A DNA stretch of 64,000 nt, from positions 1,414,501 through 1,478,500 of the forward strand of contig NZ_CP068023.1 of assembly GCF_016695175.1 (NCBI RefSeq), in the 5' to 3' direction. The first letter of the stretch is position 1; each line of letters begins with the position of its first letter. The notes under the pieces are model-generated. The model was not told the DNA's origin. It made no database searches and was given only the letters and a program-made list of their open reading frames with translations. Below are positions 54,895 to 62,763 of the stretch, piece by piece. Both the position numbers and the translations under genes were made by a program. Source of the stretch: Pseudoalteromonas sp. GCY (GTDB lineage: Bacteria; Pseudomonadota; Gammaproteobacteria; Enterobacterales; Alteromonadaceae).

Positions 54895-55881
54895 TCAAAC
54901 TTCACTGTTATGATTTGAATCAAGGTCTGGAGACATTGCGTATTTCTGCAACACCTTCATGACGTCATCTTTGCTTTTGAGTGTTTTGATTTCATCAAAA
55001 AGAACATGTGCGCCGCTATACTGACGTTTCAAATAACTTAACCACTGTTTTGTTCTAGCCGAAAAGTACTTTTCACTCATATTCTCATCTTGATGCATGG
55101 AAGAGTGGAGGATATGGTAGACCACGTTTTCCCATGTGAGCGAAGTATAATGAGTTCCGTTAACATGCGCTTTGATTTTTGCTGCCAGATCTGGGGTGGC
55201 TAGTGCACCGCGACCAAGCATCAAATCTTGGCATTGGCTACGTGTTTGGCAGAGTAGTGCATCTTCAACTTGCCAAATTTCACCGTTAGCAACGACAGGA
55301 ATGGTTAACCTTGATAATAAAGGGGGGATCTTTTCCCAGTAGGCTGGCGGTTTGTAGCCATCTCGCTTGGTGCGAGCATGTATAGCCAAACTCGACGCAC
55401 CACCTTGTTGGACCGCATCGACAATTTCAGTGCTATTGGCATCATCATCAAAGCCAAGGCGTATTTTGGCGCTTACTTGATGTTCTTCTGGTACCGCATC
55501 TCTAACTGCTTTAATGATTTGATAGATTTGCTCAGGCTCTTTCAGTAAAACCGCGCCGCCACGGCTTTTATTCACGGTTTTCGCAGGACAACCAAAGTTC
55601 AAATCGACACCATGAGAGCCAAGCTTTACGGCCTTTCGTGCATTCGCTGCAAGCGCATGGGGAACCTGACCTAGAAGCTGGACTCGTACCGGTGTTCCGG
55701 CTCTGGTATAACCACCATTTAATAGTTCAGGACAGTATCTAGTGAATACTCTGCGTGGAAAGGTGAGATCAACGACGCGAATAAACTCAGTCACACAAAG
55801 ATCAAAGCCGCCGAGATCTGTGAGCAATTCGCGCATTTTAAAATCAACTACACCTTCCATCGGCGCCAGAACAAGCTTCAT
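54895..55881 (-). CDS. dusC: tRNA-dihydrouridine(16) synthase DusC
   Basis: An FMN-dependent Dus enzyme of 328 residues, reducing uridine 16 in the tRNA D-loop. It starts with LAPMEGVVDFKMRELL and carries the catalytic Cys98 in LNFGCPAKTVNKSRGGAVLL. The FMN-site segment VVANGEIW and the later MLGRGALATPDLA are also present. The DusC assignment over DusA/DusB follows from the MEGV start and length. Confidence 0.92.
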   Translation of the reverse strand: MKLVLAPMEGVVDFKMRELLTDLGGFDLCVTEFIRVVDLTFPRRVFTRYCPELLNGGYTRAGTPVRVQLLGQVPHALAANARKAVKLGSHGVDLNFGCPAKTVNKSRGGAVLLKEPEQIYQIIKAVRDAVPEEHQVSAKIRLGFDDDANSTEIVDAVQQGGASSLAIHARTKRDGYKPPAYWEKIPPLLSRLTIPVVANGEIWQVEDALLCQTRSQCQDLMLGRGALATPDLAAKIKAHVNGTHYTSLTWENVVYHILHSSMHQDENMSEKYFSARTKQWLSYLKRQYSGAHVLFDEIKTLKSKDDVMKVLQKYAMSPDLDSNHNSEV

Positions 55882-56064
55882 GTGTTAACCTTCAGATACA
55901 ACAAAAATAAAATGAGTCACTAATGGCTCATCGAAAAGCGCGACATTTTAGCTAATTGTTTGCTGCAAGTCATCAACAGCCCTTAGTTATCCACAAATAG
56001 CAAAAAGACAACAGATGAACTATAACTGGATGTAAACCACAACTTAGCGAATGCAACTAAAATT

Positions 56065-56099
56065 TTTAAACGTTTAGCGAAATAAATATTTAGACGTTT
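56065..56099 (+). promoter_or_regulatory. Direct repeats upstream of the RiPP precursor gene
   Basis: TTTARACGTTT occurs at 56065-56075 (TTTAAACGTTT) and 56089-56099 (TTTAGACGTTT), 24 nt apart and 44-78 nt before the precursor ATG. A second pair, TTAGCGAA at 56044-56051 and 56074-56081, interleaves with it. This could be an operator or activator site for metal-responsive expression; no regulator is known or encoded nearby. Confidence 0.4.
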
Positions 56100-56142
56100 G
56101 GGTCTACTAATTGAATCTACTATTTCTGAGAGAGCAAACATT

Positions 56143-56733
56143 ATGAATACCGTTAAAAAGAACTCTATTGCCCTTACTTTAAGCGCTGTTGTTGCGGGTA
56201 CCGCGGGGTTAACCGCGACAGACGCAAATGCGAATCCATTTAGTTTTGAAACAATGACCGCTGGTTATCAACTAGACGCTGGAGAAGGAAAATGCGGCGA
56301 AGGTAAATGTGGTGGCGACGCCAAAGGCAAAAAGGAAGGCAAATGCGGCGAAGGTAAATGTGGTGGCGACGCCAAAGGCAAAAAAGAAGGTAAGTGCGGC
56401 GAAGGCAAATGTGGTGGCGACGCCAAAGGCAAAAAAGAAGGTAAGTGCGGCGAAGGTAAATGTGGTGGCGATGCCAAAGGCAAAAAAGAAGGCAAATGCG
56501 GCGAAGGTAAATGTGGTGGTGACGCCAAAGGCAAAAAAGAAGGTAAGTACGGCGAAGGCAAATGTGGTGGCCATGCCAAAGGTAAAAAAGAGGGTAAGTG
56601 CGGCGAAGGCAAATGTGGTGGCCATGCAAAAGGTAAAAAAGAAGGTAAGTGCGGCGAAGGCAAGTGCGGTGGTGATGCAAAAGGTAAAAAAGAAGGTAAG
56701 TGTGGCGAAGGCAAATGTGGTGGTAACCACTAA
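56143..56733 (+). CDS. HvfA/bufferin-type metallophore precursor peptide with 17 Cys
   Basis: A 196-residue precursor: signal peptide MNTVKKNSIALTLSAVVAGT and following residues to ANA (cleavage after residue 30), a short leader NPFSFETMTAGYQLDAG, then eight 17-residue units EGKCGEGKCGG(D/H)AKGKK plus a final 13-residue unit. That makes 18 EGKxG motifs and 17 Cys; the first motif of unit six has Tyr instead of Cys. EGKCG motifs are the known substrate of MNIO (DUF692) enzymes, which convert the Cys to thiooxazole-type heterocycles that bind copper. I use ATG 56143 (GAGAGAG upstream), not the frame opening at 56098. Confidence 0.92.
   Translation: MNTVKKNSIALTLSAVVAGTAGLTATDANANPFSFETMTAGYQLDAGEGKCGEGKCGGDAKGKKEGKCGEGKCGGDAKGKKEGKCGEGKCGGDAKGKKEGKCGEGKCGGDAKGKKEGKCGEGKCGGDAKGKKEGKYGEGKCGGHAKGKKEGKCGEGKCGGHAKGKKEGKCGEGKCGGDAKGKKEGKCGEGKCGGNH
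56284..56730 (+). repeat. 51-bp tandem repeat array coding for the EGKCG units
   Basis: Eight 51-bp units plus 39 bp, highly conserved at the nucleotide level. The period is a multiple of three, so the other five frames also stay mostly open, which explains the long antisense and shifted frames here. The high nucleotide identity suggests recent expansion or gene conversion. TAC replaces TGC at 56548-56550. Confidence 0.97.
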
Positions 56734-56754
56734 ATAGAAACACCATTGTGTTCG

Positions 56755-56803
56755 ACCCAATAGCGCAGCTGGTTATGTTAAGGTAACAGTATCGCTATTG
56801 GGT
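56755..56803 (+). promoter_or_regulatory. Long intercistronic hairpin between precursor and MNIO genes
   Basis: ACCCAATAGCG (56755-56765) pairs perfectly with CGCTATTGGGT (56793-56803). A smaller inner stem lies in the loop (CTGGTTA with TAACAG, one bulge). There is no T-run. It could protect the precursor mRNA 3' end or attenuate transcription, letting far more precursor than enzyme be made. Confidence 0.6.
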
Positions 56804-56889
56804 AATTCCAAAGCGCAGCCATGCATACAGCAAAGCCTCGGTGATGCGAGCTTCGGAATCTTTAAAATAATGTCTAAAGTGAGAGAAGT

Positions 56890-57726
56890 ATGACAGTGCA
56901 GTTAGGCAACTTAGGACTCGGTTTGCGCCGTGAAATGGTCGATGACGTGCTCGATACGTCGCCAAAGCAAGTAGACTTTTATGAGGTTGCACCAGAAAAC
57001 TGGCTAAAATTTGGCGGTAAGCTTGCAAAGCAATTTCAATCATTGACGCAACAACATACCTTTATCTGTCATGGCTTATCGTTATCGCTAGGTTCTCCTG
57101 CACCGCTTGATCGCGAATTTTTATCACAACTCAAAACATTTTTTAAACAACATAATATCGCTACCTATAGTGAACATCTGAGTTATTGTTCGGGAGAGGG
57201 TCATATGTACGATCTGATGCCAATCCCTTTTACTGAAGAAGCAATCCACCATACCGCTATGCGGATCCGAGCAGTCCAAGAGCATCTAGAACGCCGGATT
57301 GCAGTAGAAAATGTGTCTTACTATGCCGCTCCTGGACAAGAAATGTCGGAGTTGGAATTTACCCTTGGGGTTTTAGCCGAGGCCGATTGCGATTTGCTAC
57401 TCGATGTTAACAACATCTATGTCAACTCTATTAACCATGGCTACGATGCTGAACAATTCTTAGCGGCTATGCCAACCGAGCGTATTGCATATGGCCATAT
57501 CGCAGGCCATTATGTGGAAGCCGAAGACTTACTCGTTGATACACATGGCGCTGAGGTATCTTCACCAGTATGGGACTTGTTAGATAAAGCCTATGAGCTG
57601 CATGGTGTATTTCCGACTTTGCTAGAGCGTGATTTTAATATTCCTCCCATGGCAGAATTACTGGCAGAAGCGGGACAAATTTCAGCAGTACAGGCCAAAT
57701 ACGCCAAGCGCTTGGAGCAGGTATAG
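56890..57726 (+). CDS. MNIO (DUF692) multinuclear iron oxidase modifying the precursor
   Basis: A DUF692 TIM-barrel enzyme of 278 residues, HvfB/BufB type. Candidate metal ligands conserved in the family are visible: His61, Glu95/His96 (YSEHLSY), Glu140/Asn141 (AVENVSYY), Asp172/Asn174 (LLLDVNNIYVNS), His203 and His207 (GHIAGHY), Asp217/His219 (DTHGAEV) and Glu246/Asp248. MNIOs use mixed-valent iron and O2 to turn Cys into oxazole-type heterocycles; with an EGKCG precursor upstream this is the obvious substrate. The stop is 2 nt before the DUF2063 partner. Confidence 0.95.
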   Translation: MTVQLGNLGLGLRREMVDDVLDTSPKQVDFYEVAPENWLKFGGKLAKQFQSLTQQHTFICHGLSLSLGSPAPLDREFLSQLKTFFKQHNIATYSEHLSYCSGEGHMYDLMPIPFTEEAIHHTAMRIRAVQEHLERRIAVENVSYYAAPGQEMSELEFTLGVLAEADCDLLLDVNNIYVNSINHGYDAEQFLAAMPTERIAYGHIAGHYVEAEDLLVDTHGAEVSSPVWDLLDKAYELHGVFPTLLERDFNIPPMAELLAEAGQISAVQAKYAKRLEQV

Positions 57727-57728
57727 CT

Positions 57729-58478
57729 ATGTCTTTTGTAGAAACTCAGCAGCTGTTTATGGCGCATATCAGAGATCCAGACAACCAACCAGCGCCTGAC
57801 GGAGTAGAAGCTCGGCGCTTAAAAATCTATCAAGAGCTGTTTTTTAATAATGTCGAAGGTTTCGTTAGCAGTGCGTTTCCTGTACTTAAAAGCTTATATA
57901 AAAATGCAGATTGGTTGGCGTTAATTAGGCTATTTTTTGTTAAGCACAATTGTCATTCGCCATACTTTTTAGAGATTAGCAAAGAATTCTTACAGTTTTT
58001 ACAAACAGAACACGAACCCTCTGAAGCTGATCCTGAGTTTTTGTTAGAGCTTGCTCATTATGAATGGCTAGAGCTAGATGTGGCAACGACAATTGAAGCA
58101 GAGAATGAGCTTTCGATTGGAGTACAAGCACTTGCAGATGTTGAGATTAGCTTGGCGAGTACAGCCAGAGTTGCACATTATCAATATCCGGTTCATCAGA
58201 TCAGTGAAACCTTTAGGCCAACTAAAACAGCAGGGCAAACGTTTAGCTTTGCATTGTATAGAGACGAAGAGGACGATGTTCAGTTTGTCGCACTAAATCC
58301 GATGACGGCCTTAATGTTGTCGGTGATTGAAGCCAATGATGGTATGCAACTCACTGACATTGTGGATGTTATCGCGCAGCAAGTGCCTCAGTTTACTGTT
58401 GAGCAGCTGCAGCAAGGAGCGCAGCATACGCTAGCTGAATTCGCGGATCTTGGCATTATCAAAACAAAAAACCTTTAA
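57729..58478 (+). CDS. DUF2063 (HvfC/BufC) MNIO partner protein
   Basis: A 249-residue protein. The N-terminal DUF2063 domain (about 5-95: RRLKIYQELFFNNVEGFVSSAFPVLK) binds the precursor leader in related systems; a second helical/winged domain (about 175-249) follows. It is needed with the MNIO enzyme for modification in HvfABC and bufferin systems. Translationally coupled to it (2 nt gap). A DoxX-like fourth gene found in several such operons is absent downstream. Confidence 0.93.
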   Translation: MSFVETQQLFMAHIRDPDNQPAPDGVEARRLKIYQELFFNNVEGFVSSAFPVLKSLYKNADWLALIRLFFVKHNCHSPYFLEISKEFLQFLQTEHEPSEADPEFLLELAHYEWLELDVATTIEAENELSIGVQALADVEISLASTARVAHYQYPVHQISETFRPTKTAGQTFSFALYRDEEDDVQFVALNPMTALMLSVIEANDGMQLTDIVDVIAQQVPQFTVEQLQQGAQHTLAEFADLGIIKTKNL

Positions 58479-58602
58479 GCTATTGGCAACATCGACTATT
58501 ATACGGCCTGTTTTTGTCGTGCTTAAACTCGGACTAGGGCGCTAGTCAATGCTTTCTGTTGCTATGCAGTTGGCGCGAGTTGTAAAATTAAAGGTAGTAT
58601 CT

Positions 58603-58722
58603 ATGTCTAAAGGTGACTTTAAAGATCCGTTCAATGCAAAGTATTTCCTTGCATTTGTTGCTGTGTTTGCTGGAGTTGGTTGTTTAAACGCGATTCTAGG
58701 CTGGGCAACAGCGCTTGCATAA
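58603..58722 (+). CDS. 39-residue single-span membrane peptide
   Basis: MSKGDFKDPFNAKYFLAFVA begins a short protein of 39 residues with one hydrophobic helix (about 14-35) ending GWATALA. AAAGG lies 8 nt before ATG 58603, and a strong terminator follows 25 nt after the stop. I do not recognise it. It may close the metallophore operon or be an independent gene. Confidence 0.7.
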   Translation: MSKGDFKDPFNAKYFLAFVAVFAGVGCLNAILGWATALA

Positions 58723-58746
58723 GTCAAGCTGAACGTATTTACCTAG

Positions 58747-58770
58747 AGGCTGCTTTTCGCAGCCTTTTTC
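58747..58770 (+). terminator. Terminator after the small membrane peptide gene
   Basis: AGGCTGC, loop TTTTC, GCAGCCT, then TTTTC. Confidence 0.88.
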
Positions 58771-58910
58771 GATTGTATACCGATATAAAATACTCACTAA
58801 ATTGTTCGCTTTTCCTCCATCCTGACACACAAAGTCACTCAGTCGGTTTCAACCGGATAGAAAATTGTTATAATCTCACTCTTTTGTAATAAACTTAAAG
58901 CAAAGCAATT

Positions 58911-59456
58911 ATGACGACAGAGAATATGTCATTGATCAAAAATAGTATCGCGACGGTTCCTAATTACCCAAAACCTGGGATCATGTTCCGTGACGTGACT
59001 TCACTTCTAGCAAATCCTGCTGCGTTTAAGGCAACAATTGATGCGTTCGTTGCGGCTTATAAAGATGGCGGCTTCACTAAAATCATCGGTACTGAATCGC
59101 GTGGTTTTATCTTCGGTGCACCATTGGCGTATGAGTTAGGTATTCCTTTTATTCCAGTAAGAAAGCCGGGTAAATTACCGCGTGAGGTGATCAGCCAGTC
59201 TTATCAGCTTGAATATGGTGAAGATACGCTTGAATTACACTCAGATGCGATTGAAGCAGGTGATAAAGTGCTACTTGTTGATGATTTACTTGCAACAGGT
59301 GGTACTATTGAAGCAACAGCAAAACTGGTTAAACGCTTAGGCGGCGAAGCCACTGATGCTGCGTTTGTTATTTCATTGCCTGAGCTTGGTGGTGAAAAGA
59401 AAATCAACGATCTTGGGATCAGAATCCTTTCACTTGTAGAGTTCGAAGGCGAATAA
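58911..59456 (+). CDS. apt: Adenine phosphoribosyltransferase
   Basis: A purine salvage enzyme of 181 residues, making AMP from adenine and PRPP. It has the PRPP-binding motif [13 protein letters not shown] and conserved [15 protein letters not shown], with [19 protein letters not shown] and [10 protein letters not shown]. An unusually long N-terminal extension is not present. It lies 2 nt before dnaX, the common apt-dnaX-ybaB order. Confidence 0.96.
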   Translation: MTTENMSLIKNSIATVPNYPKPGIMFRDVTSLLANPAAFKATIDAFVAAYKDGGFTKIIGTESRGFIFGAPLAYELGIPFIPVRKPGKLPREVISQSYQLEYGEDTLELHSDAIEAGDKVLLVDDLLATGGTIEATAKLVKRLGGEATDAAFVISLPELGGEKKINDLGIRILSLVEFEGE

Positions 59457-59458
59457 GC

Positions 59459-61786
59459 ATGAGCTATCAGGTTCTGGCGCGAAAATGGCGTCCGCAAAAC
59501 TTCCATGAATTAATGGGACAAGAGCATGTTAAACAAGCTCTGGTCAACGCACTCAATGAAAAGCGTTTACACCATGCCTATTTATTCACTGGAACACGTG
59601 GTGTGGGCAAAACAACCATTGCTAGGATCTTTGCTAAAAGCCTTAACTGCGAACAAGGCGTTACTTCAACGCCTTGTGGTCAGTGTAGTGCCTGTGCTGA
59701 GATTGAAACCGGTAAGTTTATCGATTTAATCGAAATTGATGCGGCTTCTCGCACAAAAGTTGAAGACACGCGAGAAATCTTAGACAACGTACAATACGCA
59801 CCAACCCGTGGTCGCTACAAGGTTTATCTCATCGATGAAGTGCACATGCTGTCGAAGCACAGTTTTAATGCGCTCCTGAAAACCTTAGAAGAGCCGCCAG
59901 AGCACGTAAAATTTTTGCTCGCCACAACCGATCCACAAAAGTTGCCTGTGACTATTTTGTCTCGTTGTTTACAGTTCAATCTGAACGCAATGACACAAGG
60001 GCAAATAGTTGAACAGCTAGAAAAAATCCTGCCGCTAGAGCAAGTTGCCTTTGATCCGGTAGCGCTACAAACGTTAGCTAAAGCCGCTGATGGTAGTATG
60101 CGTGACGCACTAAGTTTGACCGATCAGGCTATTGCACAAACAAATAGCAATCTAACGGTGCCTGCAGTGCAATCTATGCTGGGACTGATGGATAGTGCTC
60201 ATGCGGTCATTTTGCTGTCTGCAATTTTATGCCACGATGGTGAAGCCTTACTCAATGCGATTGAAAAAATAGCACTACAAAACGGTAATTTTGTCAGTGT
60301 GCTGGACGATTTAATTGCGTTATTGCATGTTATTCAGCTCACTCAGCTCGTGCCTAGTGCTGCGCGGTTATCAAATTTTGATAACAACGATATCAAGCTA
60401 TTTGCCGAGCAATTAGCACCGCAACAGGGCCAGTTGTTGTATCAACTCCTCTTAAATGGCAAAAAAGACCTAAAGTGGGCACCCGAACCTAAACTTGGGT
60501 TTGAGATGGTTATGCTGCGATTAATGGCGTTTGAAAAAGAAAGTCATAGCGCAGTGCCTACAGCTCCTGTGAGCCAAGAGACTTCTGAAAAGCAAAGCAA
60601 AGTAGGGGATTTACGAGCGCTGTTAAAAAAGCCAACGGAAGATAACGCAACGGTAGCACCATCACCTCAGGCGCAGCCGATAGCAACACCTACATATGCA
60701 GCAGAAGCATCGACGCCAGCCGCGCAACAAACAACACATTATGAGCCTGTGTTTCCAACGCCTGCTGCGCAAAGCCAAGCACCAGTCGCCTCTGTGCCAT
60801 CTGAGGCGGAGATGGCCAACCAATACGACAGTATCATGTCACAGGCGGTAGAGCAGGGGTTCCAAGGACAAGTTCCTGCATATCATCATGAAAGTGCGCC
60901 AGTTGAAGATGCTGCATACGCGCAAATGGCATCGCAAAACCAAGAGGATTGGTCTCAACCTGAGGTGCAAAACCAAAGCGCTTCAGAACCTGCTGCTACG
61001 GCCAGTGTTACTGAGCAGCAAAACCAAGCCCAGGCAGCAATAGCACGAATTTTAAAAAATCGTAATATCTCTGGGGCGGGTCGATTGGTGGGAGCCAATG
61101 GTGAGGTAAAAAAGTCTGAGGCGCCTAGTGCGCCAATGCCAATAGAGCAAGCGCCAGCCACGACGGTAACCACTCCTGAGTATCAGCCTGAGCCGCAACG
61201 GGCACAGCCCGCTGCACCTCGCTTAGCACCAAAGAAGCAAAAGAAAGAAGCGTTTCAAGAGCGCCACAAACCCATTACGGAAAATTTAGCGCCAGAATTG
61301 CTAGAGCAGTTATCACCAGTAAAACAAGATGATAACGAACAAAGTATTCAAGTGGAGATCCCTGCACCGGAAAACTTTGTTAGTCCAATCAGTGACATTA
61401 AGTTTGCCCACCAGAGCGACGATTGGGCAAACATGATAGAAAAGATGCAATTAGGCGGTCGAATTCGCCAGTATGCTTTACACAGCGTGATAACGCAGCA
61501 AGGTGCGCAGGTACAATTGCAAGTAGATGCGAGTCAACAACACTTGGACTCAGCAGTGCTGAGAGAGAAACTAACAGAAAGCCTAAGCGCATTACTCGAG
61601 CAGCCAATCGAGCTTGAGATTAACTATATCGACACGGTAAATAACACGCCTTTTTTGGTACAGCAACAATTAGATGAGCATAGGCTTGTCCAAGCTAAAG
61701 CGGCAATGCGAGACGATCCACTCGTCAGCGCATTTGTTCAAGAATTTGACGCAATGCTTGACGAAAATAGCGTTCAGGCATTGTAA
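59459..61786 (+). CDS. dnaX: DNA polymerase III subunits tau/gamma
   Basis: A clamp-loader ATPase of 775 residues: Walker A GTRGVGKT (Lys51), zinc Cys 64, 73, 76 and 79, Walker B DEVHML. Domain III runs to about residue 365, followed by a Pro/Ala/Gln-rich linker (about 370-640) and the tau C-terminal domain. A slippery heptamer A AAA AAG at 61108-61114, inside VKKSEAP and aligned with the E. coli KKSEP frameshift site, would yield a gamma of 553 residues. Operon with apt and ybaB. Confidence 0.97.
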   Translation: MSYQVLARKWRPQNFHELMGQEHVKQALVNALNEKRLHHAYLFTGTRGVGKTTIARIFAKSLNCEQGVTSTPCGQCSACAEIETGKFIDLIEIDAASRTKVEDTREILDNVQYAPTRGRYKVYLIDEVHMLSKHSFNALLKTLEEPPEHVKFLLATTDPQKLPVTILSRCLQFNLNAMTQGQIVEQLEKILPLEQVAFDPVALQTLAKAADGSMRDALSLTDQAIAQTNSNLTVPAVQSMLGLMDSAHAVILLSAILCHDGEALLNAIEKIALQNGNFVSVLDDLIALLHVIQLTQLVPSAARLSNFDNNDIKLFAEQLAPQQGQLLYQLLLNGKKDLKWAPEPKLGFEMVMLRLMAFEKESHSAVPTAPVSQETSEKQSKVGDLRALLKKPTEDNATVAPSPQAQPIATPTYAAEASTPAAQQTTHYEPVFPTPAAQSQAPVASVPSEAEMANQYDSIMSQAVEQGFQGQVPAYHHESAPVEDAAYAQMASQNQEDWSQPEVQNQSASEPAATASVTEQQNQAQAAIARILKNRNISGAGRLVGANGEVKKSEAPSAPMPIEQAPATTVTTPEYQPEPQRAQPAAPRLAPKKQKKEAFQERHKPITENLAPELLEQLSPVKQDDNEQSIQVEIPAPENFVSPISDIKFAHQSDDWANMIEKMQLGGRIRQYALHSVITQQGAQVQLQVDASQQHLDSAVLREKLTESLSALLEQPIELEINYIDTVNNTPFLVQQQLDEHRLVQAKAAMRDDPLVSAFVQEFDAMLDENSVQAL
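61090..61134 (+). promoter_or_regulatory. dnaX: Programmed -1 frameshift signal for the DnaX gamma subunit
   Basis: SD-like GGGAG (61090-61094), slippery A AAA AAG (61108-61114), 5-nt spacer, then a 5-bp stem GGCGC/GCGCC (61120-61124 and 61130-61134). After slipping back one base, translation reads GTC and then TGA, giving gamma ending at residue 553. All three element types of the E. coli dnaX signal are present in order. Confidence 0.7.
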
Positions 61787-61787
61787 T

Positions 61788-61812
61788 TAAGGGCGTTAGC
61801 CCTTATCTTTTA
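61788..61812 (+). terminator. Weak terminator or intercistronic hairpin between dnaX and ybaB
   Basis: TAAGGGC, loop GTTA, GCCCTTA, followed by TCTTTTA. It may reduce rather than stop read-through into ybaB. Confidence 0.6.
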
Positions 61813-61849
61813 TCACAGTAAACCAAATTGAAGTATAAGAGAGCAGAAT

Positions 61850-62176
61850 ATGTTTAAAGGCGGAATGGGCAACATCATGAAGCAGGCGCAGCAAATGCAA
61901 GAGCGCATGGAAAAAGCCCAAGAAGAGATCAAGAGCCTAGAAGTAACAGGTGAAGCAGGCGCAGGTTTAGTTAAAGTAACTATGCTTGGTAGTCACAACG
62001 TACGTCGCGTAGAAATCGACGAAAGCCTAATGGAAGACGACAAAGACATGATCGAAGACCTACTAGCCGCTGCGGTAAACGACGCAGTTCGTCGCGTAGG
62101 TGAAGAAACGCAAAAGCGCATGTCAGAAGTCACCGGCGGCATGCAAATGCCTCCAGGCTTCAAAATGCCGTTCTAA
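61850..62176 (+). CDS. ybaB: YbaB/EbfC family nucleoid-associated protein
   Basis: A DNA-binding homodimer subunit of 108 residues with a typical start ([22 protein letters not shown]) and DUF149-type core ([19 protein letters not shown], then [13 protein letters not shown]). It follows dnaX as usual. recR, its normal downstream partner, is missing; a terminator follows at once. Confidence 0.96.
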   Translation: MFKGGMGNIMKQAQQMQERMEKAQEEIKSLEVTGEAGAGLVKVTMLGSHNVRRVEIDESLMEDDKDMIEDLLAAAVNDAVRRVGEETQKRMSEVTGGMQMPPGFKMPF

Positions 62177-62189
62177 TTTAGAATCCCAT

Positions 62190-62219
62190 AAAAATAGCGC
62201 CTTCAGGCGCTATTTTTTT
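62190..62219 (+). terminator. Terminator after ybaB
   Basis: AAAAATAGCGCC, loop TTCA, GGCGCTATTTTT: a 12-bp perfect stem with T-run. Confidence 0.95.
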
Positions 62220-62763
62220 GTTTAAAAAACTCAATTGTATCTGTCATCATTGTTACACATATTTAGACGCACATTAGGTGTCCCATAACTCAAGCATTAC
62301 TGAAGTCATCTTACAAATAAAAAATAAATTATGATTATGCTTCACCTACCAATCATCAAACCCGCCACAACTTGAATCATCAAAGGTATCCTAACTAGAA
62401 AAATCATTATCAAAGCACGAGTTGTGATCAATACCATCGTCTGTGGACGTCACTCCATATGGGTTTCCATTGATATCAACACTGCAACACATTGGTGAGC
62501 CATCTACATTTACAGTTGGCTCACTATTAGAAACTGAGTCGTCAGAACCAAACAAGAAGCTAAATAACCCAATGAAAATTACCTTTGTTAACGTCAGGTT
62601 GCTGACAAATTACCTCAAAAATGCTAGCTTTTGAAAGCACTTACGTAGTTGTTAGACGTCTACTAGTGCTTGGATGCAAGATCATTAAAACATGTGCTCA
62701 TGCTTAACTTCATGATAAAGAATACTTCTTCCCACATGATTTAAAAAGGAAGTAAAAACACGT
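62220..62763. other. AT-rich intergenic region between ybaB and hsdR (probable island edge)
   Basis: About 540 nt. The only protein-like signal is a decayed small gene on the - strand (62347-62597). No tRNA, integrase or direct-repeat attachment site is visible. The base composition is more AT-rich than the neighbouring core genes. Confidence 0.5.
62347..62597 (-). pseudogene. Possible decayed small protein gene
   Basis: The - strand frame from about 62597 reads TLTKVIFIGLFSFLFGSDDS, later PMCCSVDINGNPYGVTSTDDG, then CFDNDF. In another frame the same style continues (DTFDDSSCGGFDDW, then a stop at 62347). There is no ATG/GTG/TTG start (CTG or ATT only). A frameshift near 62395-62400 plus a stop codon would explain the break. 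It looks like a small Asp/Ser/Cys-rich, membrane-anchored protein that has decayed. Uncertain. Confidence 0.3.

Noticed and set aside
56284..56730. Possible CRISPR array
   Set aside because: Units are contiguous with no variable spacers and are in-frame coding sequence.
56240..56760. Several long open frames antisense or shifted over the precursor gene
   Set aside because: They follow from the 51-bp repeat (a multiple of three), which keeps every frame open. The sense frame alone has a signal peptide, a ribosome site and a matching enzyme downstream.
60620..60645. Alternative dnaX slippery site A AAA AAG at 60625-60631 (stop TAA in the -1 frame at 60643)
   Set aside because: It lies close to the end of domain III, has no clear downstream stem, and does not align with the E. 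coli KKSEP site, unlike the one at 61108.
62443..62634. + strand 63-codon frame between ybaB and hsdR
   Set aside because: No ribosome site; the opposite strand has a more protein-like reading.
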